Of a DNA stretch of 64,000 bases, positions 12,222 to 23,293 are shown piece after piece. A program made the translations under genes and the position numbers. The stretch's first letter is position 1. Each line of letters starts with the position of its first letter. The stretch spans positions 112,575,231-112,639,230 of the forward strand of contig NC_092806.1 in the NCBI RefSeq assembly GCF_040954645.1. Direction: 5' to 3'. Source of the stretch: Diabrotica undecimpunctata. Taxonomy: Eukaryota; Arthropoda; Insecta; Coleoptera; Chrysomelidae. The notes beneath the pieces were generated by a model. The model did no database searches and was not told the origin of the DNA. It saw only the letters and a list, made by a program, of their open reading frames with translations.

Positions 12222-12533
12222 TTATTGCTGAGCCTTTTTAGAACTTACTTTACTTGGAGTTGTCTGCAAAGTAGTCTCGCTGCCTGGCTCCGCTGCTATC
12301 GATAGGGTCAACGGCATCATCTTTAATGGATGCCCATTCAATTTGACATCAGCATTTCGAGTGCTAGTATCTTTAAAGTCTCTACTATTCGACGATACTG
12401 CTCCGGGACTGACAGCTGGTTTGTTGGTGTCTTTTTGGGACTTACCTTTACTGGTGACTTGGTCTCTAACCGCCATCTGGTAGGCTAGCTCGAAGGCCTG
12501 ACCTAGAGTGAGGATGATATCGATGGCTTGCTC
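12222..12533 (-). CDS. ANKS1-like gene, last exon: PTB C-terminal helix, tail and stop
   Basis: The exon enters at 12533 after ATCATAG in phase 0, with EQAIDIILTLGQAFELAYQ, the C-terminal helix that closes PTB domains. A Ser/Thr/Lys-rich tail of about 84 residues follows (for example TSKGKSQKDTNKPAVSP), ending SSKKAQQ and a TAA at 12222-12224. Two GTAAGT strings lie inside the tail on the minus strand (GT at 12445-12444 and 12248-12247), so an alternative splice to an exon beyond the left edge is possible. Reading through to the stop is favoured by the AATAAA about 120 bp further on. Confidence 0.9.
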   Translation of the reverse strand, partial: EQAIDIILTLGQAFELAYQMAVRDQVTSKGKSQKDTNKPAVSPGAVSSNSRDFKDTSTRNADVKLNGHPLKMMPLTLSIAAEPGSETTLQTTPSKVSSKKAQQ

Positions 12534-12739
12534 CTATGATTTAGAAAGAAATAAATATAATAGACGAGCAAAAGTTATGCAAAATTAAACGTTTTAAGCA
12601 TAACTTAATTCGATAACTTTAGTACGCGCTCTAACGATTTAAGAATTCTATGTAGCTTTTCTTGTGCGTCTATGGTGTCTACATCGTTATTGTTTTCTTT
12701 ATACTTTTCTAGTATTAATCTTTTATTAGATTGTACAGA

Positions 12740-13080
12740 GCGAATTCACTCATAATAGTTAGGTTCAATTCAATACTAGTGGATGCTTAACCACCCTTCC
12801 ACTTGACCTAAGAGGTCTATTGTGGCTATCCCTAGGTTAAAGATGTCCCTTTAGCCCAGTTTTTTAACAAAGTCTATTATGGCCTTATGTGACATTTCTA
12901 CGAAGTCGTAGGGCTCCAGTTGATAATGCTCAAATGTATTAAGCCTTAACCTATCCACTCCTGGACAGTTGCACAGAACGTTTCCGATATCTCATCATCA
13001 TCCTTACAGAATCTGTAATTCGCACTTTCTGTCATAGTATTCATTTCCGCTATCAATTCAATAATTGCCAGACTGTTAAA
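12740..13080 (-). pseudogene. LINE remnant: C-terminal zinc-knuckle region
   Basis: Read on the minus strand: NYRFCKDDDEIS, then a Cys-rich segment and LERLRLNTFEHYQLEPYDF-like frames, AIIDFVKKLG and FNLGIATIDLLGQVEGW. This is the C-terminal C-x-x-C...H...C region that follows RNase H in the LINE type seen at 210-1060. Frameshifts are numerous. It sits in the last intron, in the same orientation as the host gene. Confidence 0.55.
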
Positions 13081-13739
13081 TACACAGAACATATACCATG
13101 GTAATTTTTTCGCTGGAGTTTAACGTTTGATCGTGATTAAATACTCGTTTCTTACTTTCTTTATTTTTGACGATTACTTGTCAGAAAATAGTAAATTATA
13201 TGCGATATCAAAACAAATTTTTAATTTAGCCTTTGTAAATCTCCAATAAAATCAGTTAGGCTACAACTGAATTAATATTTTTTTTAAACTAGCTTTAAGC
13301 GTACATAATTATTATTTTTTTACTTTTATCAAGCGAATAAGGCTTGCTCGAAAACCCATTGAATAAGCTAAAAATAGTGAGGCACAACTTCTGTTTAAAA
13401 AACATAGTCATATGAAGGGTACAGAGGAAAGGGCAACAAAGTCAAAGTATATTTTTTAGGTGAAAGAGAAGAAGAGAGAACAGAAAGAAAACAAAATTTA
13501 AAACGATAAAAATCCTATGCTTTTTTAAATTTTAGCTAAATATTTTTATATATTTAATTCGATACCTATGTACTTTATATAAATAGCTGGAATAATGTTA
13601 TGATTGAATTACTATTTTGTAGCTAGATATTTTTTATTTAAACAAAATGTGGACTGAGTTGGTTCTTCCGTTGAACAGATCAAAAAATGTTTGCTTTTAT
13701 TATTTTTTTATTTCGTAAAAGTTAATGTGATTTCTAGAA
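13081..13739. other. Intronic AT-rich sequence, nothing recognised
   Basis: No open frame above background, no terminal repeats and no match to other parts of the window. Confidence 0.4.
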
Positions 13740-15330
13740 ATTGCTTTAATCGTCGGAAACATCATAGGGCTCAGATGGTAACTCAGACTGATTGGCAGTA
13801 AGAAGTTGGTTTTAGCTGATTGGGTTCTTGAAAATCGGGTACCTTTGATTTCCCCTTCTGGTTCTTCCTTTGATCTTTTACTAGAGATGACGTGAAAGAC
13901 CCGTTATATCTTTCCCTGTGATCCAGGGTATTGCATTTTGTTTAAAAAAACATTAACTGTTTTACTGCCGAATAGGAAAAGAAAATTTCTTCTTGTAGAA
14001 CTTCGAGGACAAAAATGTACCCCACTCTTTAAACATAATTTGTTCACATGATACAACAACAAACGAATGTGGCTTGATTCGCGCTGCTTTTATAACCTGT
14101 CTTCAGCCATCATCTGAGGTTTCAACTCTTGCACTTTTGGGGAGCAATCGCATGGTTTTGTCCTGTTTCATCAAGGAATGGCCGCACACTGGGTAAGTAA
14201 TTGTCACAGTGTCAAATCTTTTTAGTGTAGCACCTACGTAGTGGAAGAGCTGGATGATAGTGTGATTTTTGTTTGTCCTCCACTAAAATCGACAAACACA
14301 TAAAGTTTTTTAACAGCAGGATCCAGGTATGTGTTAAAAATGGTAGAGCATTATGGCAACGTCATCTGCAACAGCATTTTTGCGATGGTTTGGTCGTAGG
14401 TCTACATGATTGAAATACCAGTTGACAAAATATGACACTTCACTGTGGCAGTTTTCTAAAATACACTTCAGTGAAGTTATATTCGAAGTATGGAGATTTT
14501 TTCTCCGAAGTCTCTAGTGAAAGCCTCTACAGTTGATGACTTTCTAGCTTCAGTTTTTGCACGCCTTTTTAATTCATAAAACCAATCGGCCTTCTTCAAC
14601 ATGAGTGTCTTTTCAAATTCTATCTTCCAGATATCGTTCTCTAACTTTACTTTTTCGTCATTACTTTTGAAAACGGCAATTTTGGTTCAGCTCAAGCTTA
14701 ATAATTAATTTTCTGCTAGTCACACCAACAGCACGTTCCAGTTCGTGGGTAACCGAAAAAGATGTTAAACTCTGACACAAATATTTGCCTGAATGTTTCA
14801 TAACACATCTCAATATATGGATGTTTAGTAAAAAATAATTTAAGCAGCTTTTTAACATTCATATCTTTCAAGAAGTAAACTCTGTTAGAGTCCTTCAAAT
14901 TGTAGTGCACTTTACATCCCTTTAATGAGCCAAAAAACTGCAACAACAATTTACAAGTTTGTTGATCTACCTTATGAGGTCTATTGGTATGCTTTCCCCT
15001 TCAATCGATCAGCGCCTTGCCAGTTGTTCTTAAAGATATTTTTATTGTATGTAATCGGAAGGCTTTAATTCCAATCAGTGATTAAAACGCTTTAAAACAT
15101 GTTGGTACTTCTACTGAACTATCATTTCTAATTCTTACTTTGCAGCTGTAGGAGCTTTCATTCAATCTAGCATCTTTTCGGTTTTTCCTTGGCCTTCGTT
15201 GAAACACAGGTCGTAATGAGATAAGTCCAGATAAGTAACTATTTTGGATATCATTACCATTTTCACGGCCAATGTTATTAAACTGTCTTATTAAATCACT
15301 TTGTTCGGCAATAGACATATTCTGAAAGCA
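13740..15330 (-). pseudogene. Decayed transposon-like gene of an unnamed multi-copy family
   Basis: From the 5' side on the minus strand: RRPRKNRKDARLNESSYSCK and VRIRNDSSVEVPTCFKAF (15082-15260), then YFLKDMNVKKLLKLFFTKHP, ETFRQIFVSEFNIFFGYPRT and GTCCWCD-type Cys residues (14700-14900). Further on, VDFSGGQTKIT may be a worn form of the D-x-C-x-G-QN-K-N block. From memory, proteins with this order (K-V-R...V-C-K-K-A-F, then N-I-x-F-G-x-P-R-x-D-T-C-x-x-C) are widespread, repetitive and transposase-like in insect and cnidarian genomes. Stops and gaps make it non-functional. Confidence 0.6.
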
Positions 15331-15890
15331 CTTATATCGGTTGCACTGACAGTCTTTTCCGATTTTCGTCTCTGCCTGACATTTTTAATACTAAAACTTT
15401 CAAAAGAGGCTCTTAAAACTGAAGAATACTGAATACTTCTTAACAACTTAAAAAAGAAACTTGAATAAACCTGTCGAATAAACAACTAATAAACACAGCG
15501 ATGACTTGCATGAGAATAATAACGAATTTTATCTACTGTGGCGGTTATTCCCATGTTGACTACGTTGGTTTTCCCCTGCAATAGATATTTAAAACCTTGA
15601 ATATCTCAGGACTACGTTTGTTGTTTCCGTTGACGATTTGTCAAGATAAAATACACGGCAAACAGAAAGTGTGAAAAGGTAAACCGAATTTTTTTCATTT
15701 TTTCTAATATGTTCGTTTTTACCCTGTACCTTTTATATGCTTCCTAAACTGTTAATTCAGTGTGTAAATAGATAATAATTAATGTATGGTAGTTAATATT
15801 CGGATTTCATCAAAATAAATATTTTAAACATTATTTATACATTTTAATATATAGGATAGGATCTGCAATTACTAATAATATAATACTTAC

Positions 15891-16022
15891 AGGTGACACT
15901 GCTTGAAAAACGTGGCAATAGAAGGACTCACCATCCTTGGTTATGTATGCGAAGTATGACTGACTTTCCATATCCTGACAAACGCAGTTCATATTTTTAA
16001 TCTCATGTTCACAAATTACTTT
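15891..16022 (-). CDS. ANKS1-like gene, PTB domain exon 3
   Basis: The exon has 132 nt (44 codons), with acceptor TTGTTACAG and donor GTAAGT, phase 0 at both ends. It carries the middle strands of the PTB domain: VICEHEIKNMNCVCQD, then SYFAYITKDGES and FYCHVFQAVSP. The I-x-EHEI-x-N-I-x-C-x-x-QD, FAYITKD and YCHVF blocks are diagnostic for ANKS1 PTB domains. Both flanking introns are about 3.4 kb and full of transposon debris. Confidence 0.95.
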
Positions 16023-16039
16023 CTGTAACAAAACTTATT

Positions 16040-16200
16040 CTGAATTCTAGATTGAGAAATATTATGTTTATATGGGATTAAGCCCGTTCAAGGTTTAAAC
16101 ACAGTTTCAAAACCTTTCTAGATAGTTATCTTAAATTTAAAATCCACATGGAAAGTGAATTCCTGTAGTTAGCCGTAAACCATGAATGAATAAACTACAA
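16040..16200. repeat. MITE-like repeat, shared with 6318-6365 and 34275-34300
   Basis: AAATCCACATGGAAAGTGAATTCCTGTAGTTAGCCGTA (from 16138) is about 80 percent identical to the leader of the foldback at 6318-6365. The preceding ATTATGTTTATATGGGATTAAGCC resembles 34276-34299. The region is non-coding. Confidence 0.6.
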
Positions 16201-16813
16201 CGGAGAGAGAGACAAGGTGTTTCTATTTCCCTATTTTCCCCAAAAAATATGGATTGCGCAAAATATGGAGTGGCAACCTTCCATAGAGGTAGCAATCCAG
16301 AGGTAGCAGAATTGCATATAAGGAGATAGAAAAACAAGAAAATGTACAGATGGGACACGATCAATAGCGGGCTATTACCAGGGAGTAAAATCACGACTTC
16401 AGTCCAAATCACCTAATTCTCTTTGGACTCACTTTATTATACACAGGGAGTCTTTGGCAGCAGAAAAATTTAATAAAGATTTGAGCAACATCTTAAAACT
16501 ACTGATGTAGGCATTACATTTTATTAAAAGCAGAACCCACATAGCTAGATTTTTTGCCAAAATGTGTTATGACGTGGATGCTGAACATTCATCTCTTTTG
16601 TTTTATAGCAGTATACGGTGACTATCTCAGGGCAATTATTTGCTAAGAGTATATGGACTTTTGCTAAGAAAATAAATCTCTCCATACCATAGTATAGTTA
16701 CTATAGTCGTTGTTTGGATCATAATCCGATCTGAAACCTGCTTGCTCTTTGGGTTGATAGAGATATGACACTAAATAAAAAATAAATAATATTAACTAAC
16801 AAGAGTTTATTAC

Positions 16814-17053
16814 AGTAATATTATAAAAGGTGTAATGAAGTTACGACAAAAGCTTCCAATGCTTACAAACTTACCGCTTTGTTGCATTAGCGGTTGGTAA
16901 CTCGCCTTGTTGTGTGTCATGTTTTGACATCAAGGACACTGTCTTTTCACGTGATGGGTATGTGGATCTGAAATGTGCTCCCATTTGCCGGGTGTCTCCT
17001 GTAAGCATTGGAAGCTTTTGTGGTAACTTCATTACACCTTTTATAATATTACT
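16814..17053. mobile_element. MITE-like foldback, 53 bp inverted repeats
   Basis: 16814-16866 (AGTAATATTATAAAAGGTGT... to GCTTAC) and 17001-17053 are reverse complements with a single mismatch seen, around a 134 bp centre without a coding frame. No clear target duplication was found. Confidence 0.8.
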
Positions 17054-17490
17054 ATAAAAAACTCAATCTTTTCAATAATGTTACCTAAGCTAAAAATAAA
17101 ATAAAATTAATATCATACTGTTGGAAGTGTGATCTTATGATCTTGTTAGTTCTGGGCAAATACTTATTTTTTACATAAGTTTTTTACATACTTTTTTAAA
17201 TTACATATACAATAACCACATGATGTGCTATGTTTGAATCAAATTGTAAACTGTATTTAGTTTCAATTGATTGTTTATACATCCTAATTATTTAATGTCA
17301 AGTATCTTAAGCTTCTTTACATTTTACACCACTGACTGCTACATGTCTTTTTGAGGTAACACATAACTGATGATGCTTTCTGAATAGAGAGCGAAACGTC
17401 CTCAAATAAATAAATGAAGTAGCCAACTTCTTTGTCTTTTTTCTCCACCTTTTGACCGAAAAACCCAGCACTCTTCGAGTGATCCTTATT

Positions 17491-17493
<3 letters not shown>

Positions 17494-17571
<78 letters not shown>
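17494..17571. repeat. (TA)n microsatellite
   Basis: About 78 bp of TA directly before the LINE fragment that starts at 17572. Confidence 0.95.
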
Positions 17572-17572
<1 letters not shown>

Positions 17573-19240
17573 CACCAACCTAAGACTATGTGATGAGAAC
17601 CTAAAACGTGTAATGTCAATAAAGTTCTTGGGTATGACATTCGAAGAAACTCTAAGCTGGAAACTTCATATAACAAATTTGATCCTATCTTTTGACAAGC
17701 GATTAACTCTTCTAAAAACTCTGGCCAATAAATAATGGGGTGCAGATCGCCAAATACTTTTAATGTTATACAGAACATTAATCAGATCATAATTAGATTA
17801 TGGATCTACTGTGTATTCTACAGCCACTAAGACCCTACTAAAAAAACTTGACATTCTTCATAATCTATCTTTATGTATAATACCTGGAGCTTTTTGGCAC
17901 AACACCAATCGAAATTATTTATTGTGACATTGGTGAACCGTGCTTAGAAGAGAGCAGCCTTTATTTAAGTGTAGCATACGCCGCAAAAAAACCAGAATTT
18001 ACAGTCAGTGTATCCTCCTTATATTCACGTATGGTTTACAGACGTGGACACTCACCAAGTCTAATATGGATAAAATCGTAAAGACAGAAAAAGCGATGGA
18101 AAAATCAATGCTCGGGGTGAGACATAGACAAAAACATAAACAAATGGATTAAAAGCAAAACCAACGTAAAAGACGCATTGGAACATGCTGTCAAATTAAA
18201 ATGGAGCTTCGCAGGACACAATGCCCGACTAAAGGATAAAAGATGGAACCACTAAATACAACAATAGAGGCCATGGTTAGGAAAGAAAAGCAGAGGAAGA
18301 CCACAAATGAGATGGGCTGATGATATTAAGAAGATCGGAGGACACAACTGGAAGCAAGTGGCGCAAAAAAGAAAACACTGGATTGATTTGGGGGATTCCT
18401 ATGTCTAAAGTTGGATTACTTAAGGCGAAAGAAGCAAAAAACCCTACTATTTAAAATTGTTTTACAGAAAAGTTCCCAAATCTCTTCATAAATAAGCCGA
18501 GAAAGACCAAACCCTTCTACACAAGAATTAGAAGCTACTTAAATCAGTTCAGAGTACTCCATTTACTCTGCTGAACTATATGCTCTATACCAGGCCACCC
18601 TTGTTGTCAACGCATCCAATAATACCAAGTATATTATACTCACAGACTCTCTAAGGTCCGTACGGTCAATCCAATATGTCTACCAAACTAATACTTTGGT
18701 CATCAAGATAAAACAATAAGTGCATACTGCTCAACTGAATGGAAAAATATTATATTATTCTGGATACCATCCCATATTGGAATTCAAGGAAATGAAGAGG
18801 CAGACAATGCTGCAAAAGTAGCTGCAAGTAATGATAGTTCGGAGTGTACTAAAACATTTAGGAGTGCGGATGTCAAAGCAGCGGTTAAATGTAAAGTGCA
18901 ATATATATGGGAAGAAAAGTGGAAAGTCTCATCGGTCAAGCTACGCGACAGCAAAAAAACGATAAAACCCTGGCCCACATTACCAACAAGTCGGAGAGGT
19001 TATATTAACGCGACTCCGACTGGGTCATACGCGGTTAACTAATAGCTATGTGTTTTTCAAAAAACAAGAACCAAGATGTGACAACTATGATGAAAAATTA
19101 ACATATTAGATTAAATATATTAGATAAATGTCCAGCATTAACCCCAAAGCGCATTTTGTACAATATACCAAAGAAACTTGGTGATATTTTAGGTCTACAG
19201 TGCAATATATCAAAAATAAAAAGTTTCTGAACTTCAATTA
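17572..19240 (+). pseudogene. Jockey/I-like LINE, RT thumb to RNase H, carrying a nested LINE
   Basis: The 5' piece reads LKRVMSIKFLGMTFEETLSW, LTLLKTLANK, RTLIRS and LDYGSTVYS, the part after the RT catalytic core. It runs to YLSVAYAAK and is then cut by another LINE tail. After 18444 it resumes: IYSAELYALYQATLV and YIILTDSLRSVRSIQ (RNase H D and E motifs) and, after a frameshift, IPSHIGIQGNEEADNAAKVA. 19030-19240 reads as the C-terminal tail (LTPKRILYNIPKKLGDILGL in shifted frames). Stops are frequent. Confidence 0.8.
17994..18433 (+). pseudogene. LINE 3' tail nested inside the Jockey/I-like element
   Basis: It reads LLIFTYGLQTWTLTKSNMDK, VKTEKAMEKSMLGV, then after a shift WIKSKTNVKDALEHAVKLKW, FAGHNARLKD, KSRGRPQMRWADDIKKIGGH and a W-K-Q-V-A-Q-K-R segment. 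This is the conserved C-terminus of an R1/RTE-like LINE family. GCAAAAAACC-type strings at 17983-17993 and 18434-18443 flank it as a probable target duplication, and the surrounding LINE continues across it. Confidence 0.8.
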
Positions 19241-19388
19241 ATGTTTTAAACGCTATTTATGTAAACTAACATATAAATGTACTACAAATTATTGTTCGCT
19301 ACTACTGTTTCGCTAATAGCCAATTTGGCTGATGCGATTTTGTTAATAATAAAAAAACAATATTAGCTATGTATGAAACTGAACTTAC

Positions 19389-19541
19389 CTGTGCAATAGG
19401 ATTAATAAATTTGACTCCTTTGTACGAAATAGAAAGACATATTTCTTCGCTAGGATGATCCTTTGACTTTATCACAGTCTGGATTGATTTCTTAGTTGAT
19501 TCAGTACCCTTAAATTCTTTAATAAGTGTCGAACCTAGATA
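19389..19541 (-). CDS. ANKS1-like gene, PTB domain exon 2
   Basis: The exon has 153 nt (51 codons), with acceptor TTCTTTAG and donor GTAAGT, phase 0 at both ends. The peptide begins YLGSTLIKEFKGTEST, the classic first strand and loop of a phosphotyrosine-binding domain (YLGS...G..). It continues through an amphipathic helix to ICLSISYKGVKFINPIAQ, the strand equivalent to I-L-S-I-x-Y-x-G-V-K-F in vertebrate ANKS1. PTB domains of this family bind NPxY-type peptides. Confidence 0.95.
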
Positions 19542-19625
19542 CTAAAGAAAACAAAAATAATTAACCATACTTTCATCTACACAAACTACTGTTTTAGTTA
19601 TTAATGTTATGTCCTAATCACTTAC

Positions 19626-19865
19626 ATTGGCAGTATACTTAACAAAACTCGTTATCAAAAGTATTGGCTGGTGTCTCCATTGCGACTTTATGGAATTGCT
19701 ACCACCGACATAAATTTCAGTGGGCAATCTCTTCTCTGGTTCCTTTTTTACTGGAGGAGGTGGTGCTGGTCTTGATTTCTTGTGCCTGTGTCTAATTGTT
19801 CCTGTGTTGCTGTTCACCGAATACGTTGATGGTGAAGGTAGTTCTGGGACCGGTTGAGTATTTTT
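19626..19865 (-). CDS. ANKS1-like gene, Pro-rich linker and start of PTB
   Basis: The exon has 240 nt (80 codons), with acceptor ATAATAG and donor GTAAGT, phase 0 at both ends. The first 50 residues are a basic, Pro-rich linker with RHRHKKSRPAPPPPVKKE, a likely SH3-binding run. The exon then enters the PTB domain with SQWRHQPILLITSFVKYTAN, equivalent to the WRH-P segment and first beta strand of ANKS1 PTB domains. It is separated from the next exon by only 84 bp, the only short intron in the gene. Confidence 0.93.
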
Positions 19866-20043
19866 CTATTATAAGGACAAAAACATATATTAAAAGAAAG
19901 AGTAATGTATATTTTTATCGTAACAATAGCTAATTAAAACTATTAAATCTAAGATGAAAAGTTTCAGTAGGTACTAATAATAAAAAAAAAACGAAAATTT
20001 CTTATCGTATAAAAAATGCAAAACTTTCTCAATGTACTCCCTC

Positions 20044-22250
20044 TTAACACTTTGACAGCGCATGGTTCTCATGTGGGCCACATCGTTCCTTGGTCAGATG
20101 CGCATGACTCGCTGGTAAGCCATAAATTCGTTGAAAATAAACACGTTAGTATTTCAACAGCATTAGAGGTACATGTTTGTGAATCTGTAAGAGTGTTGTT
20201 TGGAACATAACCTAACTAAAACTATTAACTAAATATGTATAATGATGTGGCATGTGGCAGGTCCATCAAAACCAAAAAAACGTAAAATATTTTTAATAGA
20301 AGAAGAACTTTTAAACATATTGCAAAATTCCGATGATGATGATTACTTAGATTTTGATATAAGTGGACGGGACTGCGGTTGGAGTGAATCAAATTCGGAA
20401 GAGCATACAGATGATGAGGAAGGTAATATAGGTAATTAATTTTTATGGTACTTTGATAAAAAAAAATGTTATAGGTGCAATTTATGATATATCTATTCAA
20501 GAGTCGGAGGTTACAAATGATGTTATTGATGGTATTTTGTAGTGGTCCGATATACCGGGGGAAATAAAAAAGTTCTAGTTGGCTAAAAAAAAGCAACTTC
20601 TACAAACAATTCCAGGCACTAAGGCACCTATCGATTTTTTTAGATTTATTGTTGATGATGAACTAGTAAATTTAGTTATTGAGGAAACTAATCGTTATGC
20701 TGAAAAGCTTTTTTGTTCGGAAAGAATTACTGAGAAGTCCAAAGTGACACGATGGAAACCTGTTACATTCGAAGAAATGTTGACTTTCTTAGCACTAGTG
20801 TTGCACGCAGGAATAATAAAGTTAATAGATTACAAGATTAATGGAAAGGTCACTATCTGTTTAATATAAAATGCTTCGCTGAACGCATGAGTCGTGAGAG
20901 ATTTTTATTAATCATGAGATGGCATTTTATCAATAATGACCAACAAAAGTCTACAGATCGTCTGATAAAAATTAAACGTCTGATTTTTCGCCACTACATC
21001 AAAAACAAATGCCATAAATACGAAATATAGGTATACATGTTAACTAAACCAAACGGTTTAATTTTGTTTGAAACTTTGTTGTATACTGGAGCAGCGCCGA
21101 CAATATGGGAGGGAAAGGTCATACAAGTAAAGTGATTCAGTATCTATTGGAGGACTATCTAGATTCTGCACATCGTATCTAGATGGTCAACTTTTATAAT
21201 TCATATAACTTAGCTCACTATTTAGCTCACGAAGTACACACTGCACTAGCACCTTCAACGTCAAACGAAAAGAAAATCCTAGAGGAGTAATAGCACAAAG
21301 ATTAAAGAAAGGTAAAACAGTTGCAGCTTACTATAATAACATATTGGTAGGAAAATGGAAAGACAAAAGGGACGTTTTGTATATATTCAACGAATTTGAA
21401 AAAGACATAATTGAATATATAGACAAAAGACAACAAACAAAGAGCAAACCTGCTCCCATATTTCATTACAATAAGCATATGGAAGGAGTTGACCGACAAG
21501 ATCAACTGACTTCCTACTACCCCATTCATAGAAACACGTTGAGGTGGTATAAAGAATTAGGAATACATTTCCTTCAACTAATGCTACTAAATTCACATTT
21601 GTTATACAATAAGTATTCAGGTCATAAAATGCCCCTCTATGTGACATTGTATGTGACTCTACACAAAATAAAATTATTACAAACAACAAAGCACCACATA
21701 TTATTACTAAAATTTCTGCAGAAGTCATACCGGCAAAACACAAAGAAAACGTTGTAGGCAATTTTCAGAAAATAACTTACGAAAACAAACAATCATTGTG
21801 AAAACCGTCCAGAAAAACCTGGACTTTGTGTTGGCAAGTGCTTTACTGATTTTCATGCTTTAAGTCAAGTTTTTTATTTTTTTTTGTTATGCAATTATTA
21901 TAATTTAGTTTGTTTGACGTTGTGAGTTTTTAGTTTTTTGAATTGGAAAACTGTAATGTTTTTTATGCAATATATAATTATCCTTATTTTAGTTGACTTT
22001 TATTTATTTGTTGACAAAAATAGAAATTAAATTGGTAAGACTTACTTGAGCGCCAGTCAGCAAGAAAATCTTACCAGGGTGCGCATGGCGCACATGTAAG
22101 TAGCAAGTCAAAAATTAGTTAACACCCTGTATATAGCATTTAAAGTATTAACACTGTTCTCTTAACAACAAATACATAAGCATTTTTACAAAAATACTCT
22201 TCCGCACCAGGCATACATTATCCTTAAAAAGTGCGCAGTCAAAGTGTTAA
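20044..22250 (+). mobile_element. piggyBac-like transposon with TTAA target duplication
   Basis: TTAA at 20044-20047 is followed by CACTTTGACAGCGCA. The right end is TGCGCAGTCAAAGTG followed by TTAA (22247-22250). The 15 bp terminal repeats differ at one base. TTAA duplication and the encoded transposase remnant identify the superfamily. The element is about 2.2 kb and lies in the 7.5 kb intron between the SAM2 and linker exons, antisense to the host gene. Confidence 0.92.
20242..21757 (+). pseudogene. piggyBac transposase, multiply broken
   Basis: The N-terminus has the usual acidic stretch (NSDDDDYLDFDISG, then NSEEHTDDEEG). A second frame (20579-20869) reads TIPGTKAPIDFFRFIVDDEL and VIEETNRYAEK, the start of the DDE_Tnp_1_7 domain, followed by ERMSRERFLLIMRWHFINND. 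The middle, with the first catalytic Asp residues, is scrambled by stops. The end (21344-21757) keeps NKHMEGVDRQDQLTSYYP, where the Asp of GVD is the third catalytic residue in this family, and RWYKELGIHFLQL. It cannot encode a working enzyme. Confidence 0.9.
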
Positions 22251-22572
22251 TTCGGTATATCTTGTCTAACTTTAACCGGATTCCATCCTTAAAGTATATT
22301 TTTATTGCTGCGTGTTATCATCTGTTCGTTTAACTAAAAAAATTCTCATAATTTTCTTACGATTTATGCATAGTCAACAAACAACAAAAACGATTAATGT
22401 AATTATGGAACATTCACATGTCCAAAAGTTTCGTCACAAAAAAATATCAGTTAATAAACTGACTAAACTACTATACTACTACATAAAATATATTATCACT
22501 GATTAAATTACCCTTTAATATTTAGTTCTAAAATAGCTATGCCAATTAAACAATGTACTTTAATTTATAGCA

Positions 22573-22668
22573 ATGTCAGTTATGGAACACGCCGAGGACT
22601 TTTTACCTAGCCCTCGTATTATAGAGGAGTTTTTATTTTGGTACACTCCACCAAGGATAGCAATAGAC
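22573..22668 (+). other. Possible small exon or 5' exon on the plus strand
   Basis: ATTTATAG precedes an ATG at 22573. The frame stays open for 32 codons (MSVMEHAEDFLPSPRIIEEF and on to IAID) and ends exactly at GACGTAAGT. An acceptor-like and a strong donor-like site around an open, non-low-complexity frame is unusual in this DNA. I do not recognise the peptide and could not find a next exon. It may be part of an old transposon or chance. Confidence 0.25.
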
Positions 22669-22939
22669 GTAAGTTACGCGCAAACTGAAGAAAATATGTA
22701 GAATTCATTTGTGGCTTAAGTCATAGGGCTGCCACGGCCCCTACAAATATTACTGATTTTTCGTGTGTAAAGAAATGTTGTTTACATAAATCACTGTTTT
22801 GCTATGCATAAAATAATAATTGTACAATGAGTAGTATTTAATTATGTAAAATTTTTAACTTTTAAAATAGTTATTTAATAATGCTTAGTTAATATAAATT
22901 CTTTATACTATATTACAGCGATCAGACCGTCAGACCTAT

Positions 22940-23190
22940 TATACATTCGAATGTTTAAGTATCGTAAAGATAGTATCACTACGAAAACTTGAAATAAATG
23001 GCATGAAAATTTTGAGAAAAATCTCAGGACCAGTTAAAGTAAATAAAAGTTTCGCCGAAGACGTAATGGTGAGTTATATGAACACCTGAAAGACATTGAT
23101 ACCAACGTGAGAAAACGGAAAATAATGTTTTATGATCACCTAGAAGTTATAAATCCTTAAGGACTTACCCTTAGCCTTACCCACCATTTT
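22940..23190 (+). pseudogene. Short LINE tail fragment
   Basis: Frames read LRKLEINGMKILRKISGPV and VNKSFAEDVMVSY, resembling the ERKILRKI-x-G-P-V segment after the RT domain in the LINE family at 48230-48790. It is short and frameshifted. Confidence 0.5.
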
Positions 23191-23293
23191 ATTCAAAATA
23201 GGCAAACCAGTTTAAAAAAGATTTGTAACAAGCGAAAATTTCAGCTAATGACCTCCAAGATCGTCAAGTTCTGAAAGATAAGGTGATAAAGGG

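Noticed and set aside
20225..20596. 123-codon minus-strand frame
   Set aside because: It is antisense to the acidic N-terminus of the piggyBac transposase.
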